This document shows positions 55,352 to 64,000 of a DNA stretch of 64,000 bases, piece after piece (the stretch's first letter is position 1; each line of letters starts with the position of its first letter). Below the pieces are notes generated by a model. That model was given only the letters and a program-made list of their open reading frames with translations. It was not told the origin of the DNA and ran no database searches. The translations under genes were made by a program, and so were the position numbers. Source of the stretch: Sorangium aterium (GTDB lineage: Bacteria; Myxococcota_A; Polyangia; Polyangiales; Polyangiaceae); contig NZ_JAQNDK010000006.1 in assembly GCF_028368935.1 (NCBI RefSeq), forward strand, positions 851,501 to 915,500. Reading direction: 5' to 3'.

Positions 55352-55792
55352 ATGATGTCTGCGCCGATACCGATGACGACAATGAATCTCCTCACGAGGT
55401 ACCTCTCTGTCGAAGAGCCGATCGACGGGGCGCTCCTCCGCGCCAACGTGCCGAGCCCGCTGTCCTCTGTCGCGTTTCATGAGGACGTCGAGTGCATCCG
55501 CAGGTCGTTCGCCGCGGGGTTCCCGGTTCACCTGGCGATCCACCGGGTGGACAGCGCCGAGGCGGCGCGCCGGGACTACACGGCGCTGCACACCCACGAC
55601 GGCCCGGAGATCAACGTGATCCTCCCTGATCCCACGGGCCTCGAGTACCGCATCGAGCTCGGTTCCCGCGTCCACCACGTCACCGAGAGCACGAGCATCT
55701 GGATCCCGCCGGGCGTCCCGCACTCCGCGAACGTGGTCCGGGGCTCTGGCTACCTCATCGCCGTGCGCTTCGATGACGGGGGTGCGAGATGA
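55352..55792 (+). CDS. Cupin-domain protein
   Basis: 146 aa from ATG 55352 with GGAGCGGAGCG before it. A single cupin barrel: motif 1 TALHTHDGPEINVIL (two His and Glu, metal ligands), and motif 2 WIPPGVPHSANVV with the third His. All usual metal ligands are present. Small single-domain cupins act as isomerases, dioxygenases or effector-binding proteins; this one is not identifiable further. It is translationally coupled (ATGA) to a methyltransferase, so the two may modify one metabolite. Probably regulated through the palindrome array upstream. Confidence 0.82.
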   Translation: MMSAPIPMTTMNLLTRYLSVEEPIDGALLRANVPSPLSSVAFHEDVECIRRSFAAGFPVHLAIHRVDSAEAARRDYTALHTHDGPEINVILPDPTGLEYRIELGSRVHHVTESTSIWIPPGVPHSANVVRGSGYLIAVRFDDGGAR

Positions 55793-56622
55793 GACGTGAC
55801 CTTCCTCGGAACCTCGACAGGGACGCCGGCGTGAGGGGGCCCGCCGTGGCCGCGTCGAGCCCCGCGCAGGCCTACCGGAATGCGAGCCTCTGGCAGAGGG
55901 GGCGCGGCCAGCGCCTCATCGCGTTCGCCGGCGTGAGGCCGGGCGAGCTCGTGCTCGACCTCGGCTGCGGCACCGGCGGCCTCACGCGGCAGCTCGCCGA
56001 GCTCGTGGGCCCCGACGGGCGCGTCCTGGGGATCGATCCGGACGAGGCGCGGATCGAGCTCGCCCGGCGCACCGCAGGGGCGCCCAACCTGGAGTTCCAG
56101 GTGGCGGCGGCCGAGACCCTCGGCGAGGTCGCCCGGAACCGCCCCTTCGATCTCGTCTTCTCGAACTTCGTGTTCCACTGGATCCGCGACAAGCGAGCGG
56201 TCCTCCGCCTCATGCGCGACCTGCTCCGCCCCGCGGGGCGCATCCTCGTCCAGTGCGTCTCGTCGCTCCCTGCGCTCGTCGGGGAGCTCTCGCGGCTCGC
56301 CGACCCTTCGGGGGAGCGGATCCTGCGGGACTTCGCCTTCGAGGAGGCCGCGGCGCTCGCGCACCACGTCGAGGGCGCCGGGCTGCAGCTGCTCCGCCTG
56401 GAGGAGCAGCATGGAACTCACGTGTATCCGACGCTCGACGCGCTGCTGAGGTGGTGGCAGGCGACGACCCACGACCGGTTCGACCCGCGGACCGTCGAGC
56501 CCGCGGCGCTCTCGCGGTTCGCCGAGCAGCACGGCGACGGCGGCGCGTTCCGGGTGCGCGAGACGTTCTGCTGGTTCGAGGCGCGGCTCGCCCCGGCGCA
56601 CTCGTGGGGACGCGGCGGCTGA
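55789..56622 (+). CDS. SAM-dependent methyltransferase (trans-aconitate/UbiE-like)
   Basis: 277 aa. Motif I LVLDLGCGTGGLTRQLAELV, acidic VLGIDPDEARIELA, then PFDLVFSNFVFHWIRD (motif IV) and LLRPAGRILVQCVS. The FHW element after motif IV is common in trans-aconitate methyltransferase-like and small-molecule O-methyltransferases. The C-terminal cap (residues 165-260) is rich in helices and would select the substrate. It is soluble, with start overlapping the cupin stop. Substrate unknown. Confidence 0.85.
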   Translation: MRRDLPRNLDRDAGVRGPAVAASSPAQAYRNASLWQRGRGQRLIAFAGVRPGELVLDLGCGTGGLTRQLAELVGPDGRVLGIDPDEARIELARRTAGAPNLEFQVAAAETLGEVARNRPFDLVFSNFVFHWIRDKRAVLRLMRDLLRPAGRILVQCVSSLPALVGELSRLADPSGERILRDFAFEEAAALAHHVEGAGLQLLRLEEQHGTHVYPTLDALLRWWQATTHDRFDPRTVEPAALSRFAEQHGDGGAFRVRETFCWFEARLAPAHSWGRGG

Positions 56623-56768
56623 CCGGGCCCCGTGTTCGACGAGCGCGGCGCTCCGGTGCGGCCCGATTCGCTTGACCCCGTTGCCACGTCCCCGTTCTTT
56701 CCTGAGGTGGGCTACCATCCGCTCCCCGCAGCCTCCCGCGGCGGCGCTCGCAGCCAGGACCGATCCGA

Positions 56769-58775
56769 ATGTCGATCTTCGAGCTCTCGTTTCAGTCCGG
56801 GGAGGCCTCGCTCTCCGTGCGCCGTGTCGTGATCCAGGAGGCCGTCTCCGAGCTCTTCACCGTCTCGGTGTGGGCCCGGTCCAGGCTCTCGGATCTCGAG
56901 CTGGAGCCGCTCGTCGGCCAGAGCGCGTCGCTCCAGATCCAGCCCGACCCCGAGCACCTCCACTGGCTGAGCAGCAGGCTCTGGCAGGGCGTGTGCAGCC
57001 ACGTGGAGCAGGTGCAGGCCGAGCCGACGGGGCTCTCGACATACTACCTCCGCATCGTGCCGCGCCTCTGGCTGCTCACCCAGCGCCGCGGACACCGCAT
57101 CTACCAGCACCTCTCCATCCCCGACATCGTCGACGCGCTCCTCGGCGAGTGGGCGATCGAGCCGGCGTGGAAGATCGATCGCGGCGCGTATCCAAGGCTC
57201 GAGTACAAGGTCCAGCACGGCGAGAGCGACCACGCCTTTCTATGCCGCCTCCTCGAAGAGGCAGGCATCGCCTACACCTTCCCGGACAGCGGGAAGGACG
57301 CCAAGCTCACCCTGAGCGACAAGCTCGAGTCGGAGCCGCTGCGGCCGGGGCCGCCGCTGCCTTACATCGACAACCCCCTCGAGACCTCGGAGCGCGAGTT
57401 CGTCACCAGGGTGCGGTTCAGCCACGAGGTCCGGCCCGGCGCGAGCACGATCCGCGGCCACGACTTCCGCAAACCCTCGTTCGCGCTCACCGGCGAGGCG
57501 CCCCCGGCGCCCGCGCCCGAGGCGAAGTACGAGCAGTACAGCTACGAGCCCGGCGCGTTCCTCGCCGCGAGCGCCGGGGGCGGCGCGCCCGTCGGCGACG
57601 CCAAGGGCGTTTACCGCCACGACCCGAAGCACGGAGCCGATCTGTCGACACGGGTCCTCGCGGCGATGCGCGCCGACAAGCGCGGCGTGCTCTTCGAAGC
57701 CAACGTGATCGACCTCTACCCGGGCCGGGTCTTCTCCGTCGATCAGCACCCGCACCCGGAGGTGGGAAAAGGGCCGCTGATGGTGGCCGAGCTCGAGATC
57801 GCGGCCTCGCTCGACGAGCCGTGGAGCGTGCACGGGCGCGCGCTCTTCGCCGATTCCAAGGTCCCGTACCGGCCGGCGCGCAAGACGCCCAGGCCGGTCG
57901 CGCCCGGGCTGCAGAGCGCGACCGTGGTGGGGCCGCCGGGCGCCGAGATCCACACCGACGAGCTCGGGCGGGTGCGCGTGCAGTTTCCGTGGGATCGCGA
58001 GGGCAAGCTCGACGACAACAGCTCGTGCTGGATGCGCGTGAGCCAGGGCTGGGCGGGCGCCGGCTTCGGGATGTTCATGCTCCCCCGCGTCGGCCAGGAG
58101 GTGCTCGTGGCCTTCCTCGACGGCGATCCCGATCTCCCCATCGTGGCCGGGCGCGCCTTCAACGGCCGTGAGCTCGTGCCGTACAAGCTGCCTGATCACA
58201 AGACGGTGAGCACCTGGAAGAGCAGCTCGTCGCCCGGCGGCGCGGGCTACAACGAGATCAAGTTCGAGGACCAGGCGGGCCAGGAGCTCGTCTACATGCA
58301 GGCGCAGCGCGACAGGAACCAGCTCGTCAAGCGCGATGAGGTCGAGCGCACCGGGCGCCACAAGCGGAGCACCGTGGGAGGCGACGAGCACGTGGTCGTG
58401 AAGGGCACACGGAAACAGCTCGTCCACGGGGGCGACCACGTGCACGTGAAGCTGGATCAGCGACAGGCCGTCGACGGCTCCGTGTCGCTCACGGTCGCCG
58501 TGAACCGGGACGAGCACGTGGGCGCGAACCACGCGCTCGAGGCCGGCGGGCAGCTCCACATCAAGGCGGGCGCGACCCTGGTGCTCGAGGCGGGCCAGCG
58601 GCTCACCATCAAGGGGCCTGGAGGCTTCATCGACATCCACCCGGGGGGCGTCGACATCGTGGGAACTGTCGTCAACATCAACAGCGGCGGCGCGCCGGGC
58701 GCCGGCCAGGGCGCGAACCCGGCGGCGCCGCTCCAGGCCGAAGAGGCGCACCCCAAGGACACGCCGTCTCCCTGA
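56769..58775 (+). CDS. vgrG: Type VI secretion spike protein VgrG
   Basis: 668 aa. The N-terminal gp27-like region (about 1-330) opens FELSFQSGEASLSVRRVVIQ and includes HGESDHAFLCRLLEEAGIAY, a hallmark of VgrG. The gp5-like OB-fold (about 385-470) has DELGRVRVQFPWDREGK, SCWMRVSQGWAGAGFGMFML and PRVGQEVLVAFLDGDPD. The C-terminal beta-helix needle follows, with GGYNEI-type (GGAGYNEIKFEDQAG) and short repeats. No extra effector domain is attached to the C-terminus, which ends in low-complexity PLQAEEAHPKDTPSP. It trimerises at the tip of the Hcp tube and carries PAAR and cargo. The other T6SS structural genes are not in this window. Confidence 0.95.
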   Translation: MSIFELSFQSGEASLSVRRVVIQEAVSELFTVSVWARSRLSDLELEPLVGQSASLQIQPDPEHLHWLSSRLWQGVCSHVEQVQAEPTGLSTYYLRIVPRLWLLTQRRGHRIYQHLSIPDIVDALLGEWAIEPAWKIDRGAYPRLEYKVQHGESDHAFLCRLLEEAGIAYTFPDSGKDAKLTLSDKLESEPLRPGPPLPYIDNPLETSEREFVTRVRFSHEVRPGASTIRGHDFRKPSFALTGEAPPAPAPEAKYEQYSYEPGAFLAASAGGGAPVGDAKGVYRHDPKHGADLSTRVLAAMRADKRGVLFEANVIDLYPGRVFSVDQHPHPEVGKGPLMVAELEIAASLDEPWSVHGRALFADSKVPYRPARKTPRPVAPGLQSATVVGPPGAEIHTDELGRVRVQFPWDREGKLDDNSSCWMRVSQGWAGAGFGMFMLPRVGQEVLVAFLDGDPDLPIVAGRAFNGRELVPYKLPDHKTVSTWKSSSSPGGAGYNEIKFEDQAGQELVYMQAQRDRNQLVKRDEVERTGRHKRSTVGGDEHVVVKGTRKQLVHGGDHVHVKLDQRQAVDGSVSLTVAVNRDEHVGANHALEAGGQLHIKAGATLVLEAGQRLTIKGPGGFIDIHPGGVDIVGTVVNINSGGAPGAGQGANPAAPLQAEEAHPKDTPSP

Positions 58776-58794
58776 GACGAGGAGGAGCGAGATC

Positions 58795-59151
58795 ATGCCC
58801 GCCGCCGCGCGCCTCACCGATCTGCACACCTGCCAGACGCACCCTGGGCCCACGCCGATCGTCACGTCGGCCAGGACGGTGAACATCGGCTTCCAGCCCG
58901 CGGCGCGGGTCGGCGATCGCGCCGCGTGCCCGGCCAGCGCCGCGATCGTCGAGGGCTCGGCGACCGTGTTCATCGAGGGCGCCATGGCCGCGCGGCTCGG
59001 CGACGAGACGGCGCCGAAGGGCGCGATCGTGACCGGGTGTCCGACGGTGAACATCGGCTCGACCCCCGAGATCGACGCATTGCTCGCCGCGTCCGCGTCG
59101 GGGACTCCATTCCTCGATTGCGAGAGCTGCCGGATGGGCGGCGCCGGGTGA
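58795..59151 (+). CDS. PAAR-like T6SS tip protein
   Basis: 118 aa from ATG 58795, with a strong GAGGAGGAGCGAG site. Repeated short beta strands with Pro and Gly (AARLTDLHTCQTHPGPTPIV, ARVGDRAACPASAAIVEGSA, AARLGDETAPKGAIVTGCPT) give the cone-shaped PAAR fold that sharpens VgrG. Cys and His residues (HTCQTH, RAAC, VTGC) can form the tip metal site. The C-terminus adds FLDCESCRMGG with no toxin domain. It is coupled to the next gene by GTGA. Confidence 0.88.
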   Translation: MPAAARLTDLHTCQTHPGPTPIVTSARTVNIGFQPAARVGDRAACPASAAIVEGSATVFIEGAMAARLGDETAPKGAIVTGCPTVNIGSTPEIDALLAASASGTPFLDCESCRMGGAG

Positions 59152-59990
59152 AGGCGCTGCTCCACGTGACATCAGGGCTGCTCGCCGGGCGGCGCGTGCG
59201 CCTCCAGGCCGGCGAGGCGCTGCGCGTGGGGCGCCTCGGGCGGGCCGAGCTCGTGATCTCGCAGGACGAGCAGATGGCGCCTGTGCACTTCGAGGCGGCG
59301 TGGGACGGCGCCGTCTGTCGGCTCCTCGATCGGAGCCGCCGGGGGACGCTGGTCGACGGCAAGGCGGTCGCCGAGGCCGCGATCGGCGACGGCGCCCTCG
59401 TCGTCGCGGGGCAAACCCACTTCCTGCTGCGGCTCGTGCCCGACGATCAGGGCGCCGATCTCCCGCCCGCGCCGCCGCGCCCGCCGCCGTCACGTGAGCT
59501 GCTCGCCGCGCGGGCCGCCGCGCTCGCGGCGCTGCAGAGCGAGCCGGAGCCGCTCTTCGCCCTCCTCGACGCCGCCCGCGACCGGCGCATCCTCACGCTG
59601 CTGCGCGCCTGCGAGGAGGAGAATCGCTCGCTCTTCGATGGGGTCGCGGGCGAGGCGATGGCCCGGGCGGCGCCGCACCTCGTGCGGATCGAGAAGGGGT
59701 CGGCGCTCTTGCCGGTGCTGGTGAACGAGGGGTGGGGCGAGAGCTGGGGAGTCTACCTGACCGGGCGGAGGCCGCTCCGAGAAGTGCGGCAGAGATTGCG
59801 GCGGTCGCTGATCGTGAGGGATGAAGAGACGGGGAAGAGGCTCTATTTCCGCTTCTACGATCCGCGGGTGCTGCGGTCGTTCCTGCCGTCGTGCTCTGTG
59901 AGGCAGCGGAGCGAGATCGTGGGGACGGAGATCGGCGGATTCCTCGTCGAGGGCGAGGCGGGCGAGGTGCTGCGGCTCGGGTGCGGCTGA
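59148..59990 (+). CDS. FHA - DUF4123 adaptor protein of T6SS
   Basis: 280 aa from GTG 59148. Residues 1-95 look like a forkhead-associated domain (GRRVRLQAGEALRVGRLGRA..., a VGR turn), although the S-x-x-H loop is PVHFEA, so phosphopeptide binding is uncertain. Residues about 120-270 are DUF4123: LFALLDAARDRRILTLLRAC, GWGESWGVYLTGRRPLREV, YFRFYDPRVLRSFLPSCS. DUF4123 proteins are chaperones that load effectors on VgrG. Usually an effector gene follows; here the gene ends the module with a hairpin (59991) and a convergent gene. Confidence 0.88.
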   Translation: MKALLHVTSGLLAGRRVRLQAGEALRVGRLGRAELVISQDEQMAPVHFEAAWDGAVCRLLDRSRRGTLVDGKAVAEAAIGDGALVVAGQTHFLLRLVPDDQGADLPPAPPRPPPSRELLAARAAALAALQSEPEPLFALLDAARDRRILTLLRACEEENRSLFDGVAGEAMARAAPHLVRIEKGSALLPVLVNEGWGESWGVYLTGRRPLREVRQRLRRSLIVRDEETGKRLYFRFYDPRVLRSFLPSCSVRQRSEIVGTEIGGFLVEGEAGEVLRLGCG

Positions 59991-60012
59991 CGGCGCTGGG
60001 CGCCGAGCGCCG
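59991..60012 (+). terminator. Hairpin between convergent T6SS genes
   Basis: CGGCGCT-GGGCGCCG-AGCGCCG begins right after the DUF4123 stop codon: 7-bp stem, 8-base loop, no T-tract. It may serve both this operon and, on the other strand, the DUF2169 gene ending at 60079. Confidence 0.45.
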
Positions 60013-60078
60013 AGGACCTCCGCCATCGCGGGCCGCGAACGGGCAGGGGGCGTGAGCGCCTCTCCCGCTGTCGTACCC

Positions 60079-62436
60079 TCATGATGCGCGGCCCTGCCGG
60101 ACCTGCACCACCCGCCCGAGCGCGACCGCCTGGAGCGCCACCGGCTCCGCCTCCCGCTCGTCCATCGCCGGGTGCACCGCCGCGATCGCCCGCGCCCGGA
60201 AGCGCGCCGAGAGCGGCAGCGCCTCGGCGATCGAGGCCGGCAGGTAGATCACGAGCGGCTGCGTCTCTCCCGCCACGCGCAAGAGGGCGCGCAGGTGCGG
60301 CCCGCCCAGCACCTTGCGCTTCTGGTAGTGCCGCTGCTCCAGCAGCGCGCGCTCCACCTGCTCGCTCGCGAGCTCCACCCGGCCTCTCTTTCCGTGGGCG
60401 AGCGCCTCGCGGATCCTCCCGCACAGCGCTGCGGCCACGGCGGGCGCGGTCGAGACGCCCGGCGTGGCGAGGAATCTCTCGGCGGTCTCGAGCGCCGCCG
60501 CGAGCGCGTCGTCGCCGGTCGCGAGCGGCGTCGCGGTGGAGACCAGGGCCTTCAGCGTCTCGACCTCGTCGAAGGACAGCGAGAGCTCGCCCTCGACCAG
60601 CTCGAGCGGCGGCATCGGCATGCCGCGCTTGCCGGCGGCGCGCGCGAGCGCCCCGTGCACGCCCGCGACGTCGGTGGCCGCGCCGCGATCGAGGATCTCG
60701 AAGACCTGCGCCCGATCCTCGATCTCGGCGGGCTCGTCGGAGAGGGCCGGATCGTCGGCCTCCGGATCGAGGGGCTCGTCCTCCATCGCGTCGAGCAGGC
60801 GCTGCCAGGCCGGCTTGCGGACGATGCGCGGCACGCTCTTCCGATCGAACCAGACGAGCGTCAGCGCGTCCCGCTGCGCCGCCGCCGGCGCGAACGCGGC
60901 GCTCGAGTCCGCCGCCGCGCCCGCACCCGCGAACATCGCGCCGATGGTCTGCGGCGCCGCCGGCGCGTGCGGGATCATGCCTGCGGCGCCCGACCCGGGC
61001 TGCGGAGCGCCGGCCGCCCAGGGGCTCACCGGCTCGCCGGGCGAGGCCTTGGCGATCGGCGGGGCAGGGATCGGAGAGGGGGTGTTCGGAGGAGGGTTGT
61101 TCGAAGGAGGGGTGTTGGATGCGGCGGCGGGGGGCGGCGCCGAGGACGGGGCGACGAAGGGGAGAGGCACCTTCGTCGCCTCCTCGGTGATGTCGCCGGT
61201 CTCGCCCTCGATCGAGCTCCGCTTCGACCGGAAACGGGGCGGCTCGGCCGGCCGCGGAGCGGGCGCCTCGGGGGGAGGCGGCGCAGGCGGTCCCGCGCGA
61301 AAGGGCATGATCGTCGCCTGCGGCGCGTCGGGCGACTTCGCGTGGATGTCGAGGGTCAACGTCGACGGGCCGAGGGAGGGAGGCTTCACCGTGGGCCCGG
61401 CCGGGCCCACGCGCGGCGGCGGCTGGGGCCCCGGCGCCGAGGGGGTGGCTGCCTCGGCGGGCGCCTGCCTCGCGGGCCGCTCCAGCGAGACGCGGATCTG
61501 CCCTGACTCCTTGGGGCTCGCGAGCGGGAGCTGGCCTCGCCAGGTCAGCGTGCAGAGGAGGCGATCGGCGTCGATCACGAGCGTGTCGCAGCGCATGGAG
61601 AGATCGCGCGGCCCGCCGGCGCGGCCGGTGACGGTCGCCCGCGGGCGGACGCCAGGAAGGCTGGTGACGAGGCGCGGGTGGCGGGGATGGAGGTTCTCGA
61701 GCACGATCTGCTCGTCCTCGCGGAGCTGCAGCAGGCGCTGATCGAGCGGAGCGACGTTGAAGAAGGTGCGGTCGAAATCCTCCGGCAGCGGGCTCGAGAG
61801 GAGCGCTCCCGACGACCAGGCCGCCGCGTGTTTGCCGAGCCTGCGGTGCCGCAAAGGCCACGTGGGGCCGATGGGCCCGAAGCCCACCGCCGCGATGGGG
61901 TCGTCCAGGCTGGTCACGACCCGATCCACGGGGAGGAGGTTCGGGACGGCGGCCCTGCCGCGGGCGTCGCGCGCCGCGCGATGGATGCCCGCAGGGTTGT
62001 CCGTGTCCGGCCCGCCCGCGGCGCGCTCGTAGGCGAGCGGCATCGTCGTGAAGTGCGCTCCTTCCAGGAGCTCGCCCTCCTGGGTGAACAGGCGATCGCA
62101 GAACACCTGAATGGGTTTATCGATCTCGCCCACCGCCATCCGCGCGATCAGCGACCGCGCGGGGCTGCCGCCGGGCGCGTGGGCGTGGCCGACGAGGACG
62201 ACATCGGCGCCCTGCTTGAGCGGCGCGAGATCGCTCGCCTCGATCAGGCTGCGCGCGGGGTCGTCGTCCAGGTGCGCGTCGCGCTCGCGGATCGGCTCCT
62301 GCGCGGGCGCGAGCGGCGACTCGCCCGGCGCGAGCGTGAAGGTCGCCTTGCAGACGACGGTGAGCACCCAGGTCAAGGAGCGCACCTGCCAGAGGAGCGA
62401 GGCGACGGGGAGCGGCCCCTCGGAGACGACATCCAT
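60079..62436 (-). CDS. DUF2169-family T6SS-associated protein
   Basis: 785 aa from ATG 62436. The N-terminal 300 residues are DUF2169: WVLTVVCKATFTLAPGESPL, DVVLVGHAHAPGG, FGPIGPTWPLRHRRLGKHA, DFDRTFFNVAPLDQRLLQL. A Pro/Ala-rich disordered linker (about 310-520) follows, then a helical domain of about 250 residues (LTLVWFDRKSVPRIVRKPAW) found in long myxobacterial members. DUF2169 proteins work with VgrG and PAAR genes as effector adaptors or carriers. It is convergent with the VgrG operon, so separately controlled. Predicted cytoplasmic. Confidence 0.88.
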   Translation of the reverse strand: MDVVSEGPLPVASLLWQVRSLTWVLTVVCKATFTLAPGESPLAPAQEPIRERDAHLDDDPARSLIEASDLAPLKQGADVVLVGHAHAPGGSPARSLIARMAVGEIDKPIQVFCDRLFTQEGELLEGAHFTTMPLAYERAAGGPDTDNPAGIHRAARDARGRAAVPNLLPVDRVVTSLDDPIAAVGFGPIGPTWPLRHRRLGKHAAAWSSGALLSSPLPEDFDRTFFNVAPLDQRLLQLREDEQIVLENLHPRHPRLVTSLPGVRPRATVTGRAGGPRDLSMRCDTLVIDADRLLCTLTWRGQLPLASPKESGQIRVSLERPARQAPAEAATPSAPGPQPPPRVGPAGPTVKPPSLGPSTLTLDIHAKSPDAPQATIMPFRAGPPAPPPPEAPAPRPAEPPRFRSKRSSIEGETGDITEEATKVPLPFVAPSSAPPPAAASNTPPSNNPPPNTPSPIPAPPIAKASPGEPVSPWAAGAPQPGSGAAGMIPHAPAAPQTIGAMFAGAGAAADSSAAFAPAAAQRDALTLVWFDRKSVPRIVRKPAWQRLLDAMEDEPLDPEADDPALSDEPAEIEDRAQVFEILDRGAATDVAGVHGALARAAGKRGMPMPPLELVEGELSLSFDEVETLKALVSTATPLATGDDALAAALETAERFLATPGVSTAPAVAAALCGRIREALAHGKRGRVELASEQVERALLEQRHYQKRKVLGGPHLRALLRVAGETQPLVIYLPASIAEALPLSARFRARAIAAVHPAMDEREAEPVALQAVALGRVVQVRQGRAS

Positions 62437-62684
62437 AGGTGGGCCGACGGTACCACCACTCCGGCGGCTCGACTACGAGGCGACCGCCGACATCGCCGCT
62501 CGCCATGGCGGGGACACGCTCCTTCGGTGGACATAGAGCAAGATAGGTAAGAGGCGCGCACGACATGGGGTGATGAGGTCGTGACCAGCTCGACGGACAA
62601 CGATCTCGACGCCCACGGTGCCGTGTCGCTCAGCCCTGCACGGCTCGCCCGACACGAATGCTTCGCGCGCTCCGATCCGCGGCC
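62437..62684. other. Gap between hypE end and DUF2169 start
   Basis: 248 bases with no supported gene. It must contain the promoter of the minus-strand DUF2169 gene. No operator or hairpin stands out. Confidence 0.4.
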
Positions 62685-63713
62685 TCAGCAGATCCGCGGG
62701 AGCTGCTCGCCGGAGAGCAGGTCGAGTGTGCGCCGGGTCCCGAGCCGGGTCCTCAGGACAACGCTCCCTTTCCCGTCCCCGACGATCCGGCCGATGCGCG
62801 CGGCCCCCCGGCCGAGCGGGTGGTCGCGCAGGCTCGCCAGGGCGCGCTCCGTCTGGGCTTCCGGCAGGAACGCGACGAGCCGGCCCTCGCACGCCACGTA
62901 AAGCGGGTCGAGCCCGAGGAGCTCGCACGCACCGAGTACCGCAGGTTCCACGGGGATCTGCGCTTCCTCCACCTCGACGTGGACGCCCGCGTCGAGCGCG
63001 ATCTCGTTCAATACGGCTGCGAGCCCGCCGCGGGTCGGATCCCGCAGGCAGTGGACGTCGAACCCCGCGTCGATGAGCGCCGCGGCGAGGCCTTGGACCG
63101 GCGCGCAGTCGCTCTCCACGGGCTCCTCGAACGCCAGCGCCTCACGCACGGACAGCACCGCGATCCCGTGCCGCCCCACATCGCCGGACACGAGCACGGC
63201 ATCGCCCGGTCGGACCCGGCGCGGCGCGATGACCACGCCCTCGGGCACCACGCCGATGCCGGCGGTGTTGATGAACAGCCCATCTCCCTTGCCCCGGTCG
63301 ACCACCTTGGTGTCGCCCGTCACGAGCTCGACCCCGCACGCGTCCGCAGCAGCGCGCATCGACAGCGCGATCTGCTGGAGCTCGCCGATGGGCAGCCCCT
63401 CCTCCACGATGAAGCCGGCGCTCAGGTAAGCGGGCCGGGCGCCCGTCATGGCGAGATCGTTCACCGTGCCGTAGACGGACAGCTTGCCGATGTCGCCGCC
63501 GGGGAAGAAGCGCGGATGCACGACGTAGGTGTCCGTGGTGAACGCCAGGGACGCGCCGCCGAGCCGCACCACGGCGCCGTCATGGCGTGTCGAGAGAGGA
63601 GCGCTGTCGAACGCGGGCAGGAAGACATGCTCGATGAGCTCACGCATGAGCCGCCCGCCGCCGCCGTGAGCGAGCTGGATCGTCCTTTCGCGCAGCGGCG
63701 CGGGGCAGGTCAT
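62685..63713 (-). CDS. hypE: Hydrogenase maturation factor HypE (carbamoyl dehydratase)
   Basis: 342 aa from ATG 63713. The protein is of the PurM/AIR synthetase fold: [73 protein letters not shown]. The C-terminus PRIC ends in the Cys that accepts the carbamoyl group from HypF and is dehydrated to thiocyanate, giving the cyanide ligand of the [NiFe] centre. All motifs are intact. Its start overlaps the hypD stop (ATGA), so the two are made together. The hydrogenase itself is outside the window. Confidence 0.95.
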   Translation of the reverse strand: MTCPAPLRERTIQLAHGGGGRLMRELIEHVFLPAFDSAPLSTRHDGAVVRLGGASLAFTTDTYVVHPRFFPGGDIGKLSVYGTVNDLAMTGARPAYLSAGFIVEEGLPIGELQQIALSMRAAADACGVELVTGDTKVVDRGKGDGLFINTAGIGVVPEGVVIAPRRVRPGDAVLVSGDVGRHGIAVLSVREALAFEEPVESDCAPVQGLAAALIDAGFDVHCLRDPTRGGLAAVLNEIALDAGVHVEVEEAQIPVEPAVLGACELLGLDPLYVACEGRLVAFLPEAQTERALASLRDHPLGRGAARIGRIVGDGKGSVVLRTRLGTRRTLDLLSGEQLPRIC

Positions 63714-64000
63714 CTCGAACCGCACGGCGGGTCCGCCCTCCGGTAACGGTAGTAGGCCGCGCACGCGCCTTCCGAGGAGACCATCGTGGCGCCCAGCGGG
63801 GTCTCCGGCGTGCAGCGTGCGCCGAACGCGGGGCAGTCCGGCGGCTTGATCACCCCCTGGAGCACGAGGCCGCTCTTGCAGTCGGTCTTCGATCGGGGCT
63901 CCGGTTCGCCTGCCGGTGCCCACCGCCGCTCTGCATCGTGGTCCGCGTACGGCGCCCGGAGGCCGAGCCCGCTCCCGGCGATGGGACCGATGCCTCGCCA
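63710..64000 (-). CDS. hypD: Hydrogenase maturation factor HypD, C-terminal 96 residues (partial)
   Basis: Partial gene running off the right edge. The frame reads [15 protein letters not shown] at the edge, then [20 protein letters not shown] and [19 protein letters not shown], ending [10 protein letters not shown]..., an unmistakable HypD C-terminus. The four Cys of the [4Fe-4S] cluster and the following [15 protein letters not shown] are present. HypD is the scaffold where Fe(CN)2CO is assembled with HypC. The upstream part, and probably hypC and hypF, should lie to the right of this window. Confidence 0.95.
   Translation of the reverse strand, partial: WRGIGPIAGSGLGLRAPYADHDAERRWAPAGEPEPRSKTDCKSGLVLQGVIKPPDCPAFGARCTPETPLGATMVSSEGACAAYYRYRRADPPCGSR

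Overview
This window looks like chromosome from a very GC-rich, soil-living, predatory or saprophytic delta-proteobacterium of the Sorangium/Polyangium (myxobacterial) kind. The evidence is strong third-position GC bias, frequent GTG starts, glycine-rich lipoproteins with Cys-rich repeats, giant Ser/Thr-kinase/AAA/histidine-kinase hybrids, and many ATGA/GTGA-coupled genes. It is an accessory region: roughly a third of the recognisable coding material is broken, duplicated or repetitive.

Layout. (1) 1-5123: the 3' part of a polymorphic toxin with a pretoxin (PT-TG-like) domain and a PD-(D/E)xK nuclease tip, split by two single-base frameshifts in short homopolymers. It is followed at once by three tandem paralogues that I infer to be an immunity array. 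(2) 5447-13995: a 1807-aa kinase hybrid with a response regulator, an internally deleted histidine-kinase remnant, and a hybrid histidine kinase. (3) 14277-19114: two truncated genes fused tail to tail, an LRR-type TIGR02996-like protein, a frameshifted lipoprotein and a Cys-rich lipoprotein with a 9-residue minisatellite. (4) 19592-30404: a xyloside-use locus with a sugar ABC transporter operon (binding protein, two permeases) ending in a GH31 alpha-xylosidase, then a GH3 glycosidase. It is preceded by an exact-length 262-bp duplication of the promoter and signal peptide, an AT-richer SDR gene and scrambled protease fragments. (5) 30621-34430: an acyl-carrier-protein scrap, a frameshifted NarK-type transporter with four 43-bp repeats upstream, more repeats and an IS481-like element. 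(6) 34643-39400: an operon of a PEGA protein and two glycine-rich (PGRS-like) lipoproteins, then a TPR fragment. (7) 39510-45494: a membrane protein with two methyltransferases, a small lipoprotein and an Rpn/DUF4351-like protein. (8) 46052-53198: secreted GDSL esterase, NtrC-like regulator with an altered sigma-54 loop, secreted GH43 enzyme, and a tyrosinase-like/CxxCH lipoprotein. (9) 53872-56622: small protein plus 7TM-like membrane protein, then a cupin-methyltransferase pair behind a helically phased array of GTGACATGTCAC palindromes. (10) 56769-62436: a type VI secretion spike module (VgrG, PAAR-like, FHA-DUF4123, DUF2169) without an obvious effector. (11) 62685-64000: hydrogenase maturation genes hypE and the 3' end of hypD.

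How parts work together. The GH31 operon and the GH43 gene 27 kb away carry the same 14-bp palindrome (TGTGAACGTTCACA), which suggests one LacI/GalR-type regulator controls a dispersed hemicellulose regulon. No such regulator is encoded here. Regions 1 and 10 are both interbacterial-competition modules. No tRNA, rRNA or CRISPR array was seen. Several frameshifts (positions about 1109, 1190, 1630x, 17040) lie in or beside short homopolymers, so assembly error must be excluded before calling those genes dead.
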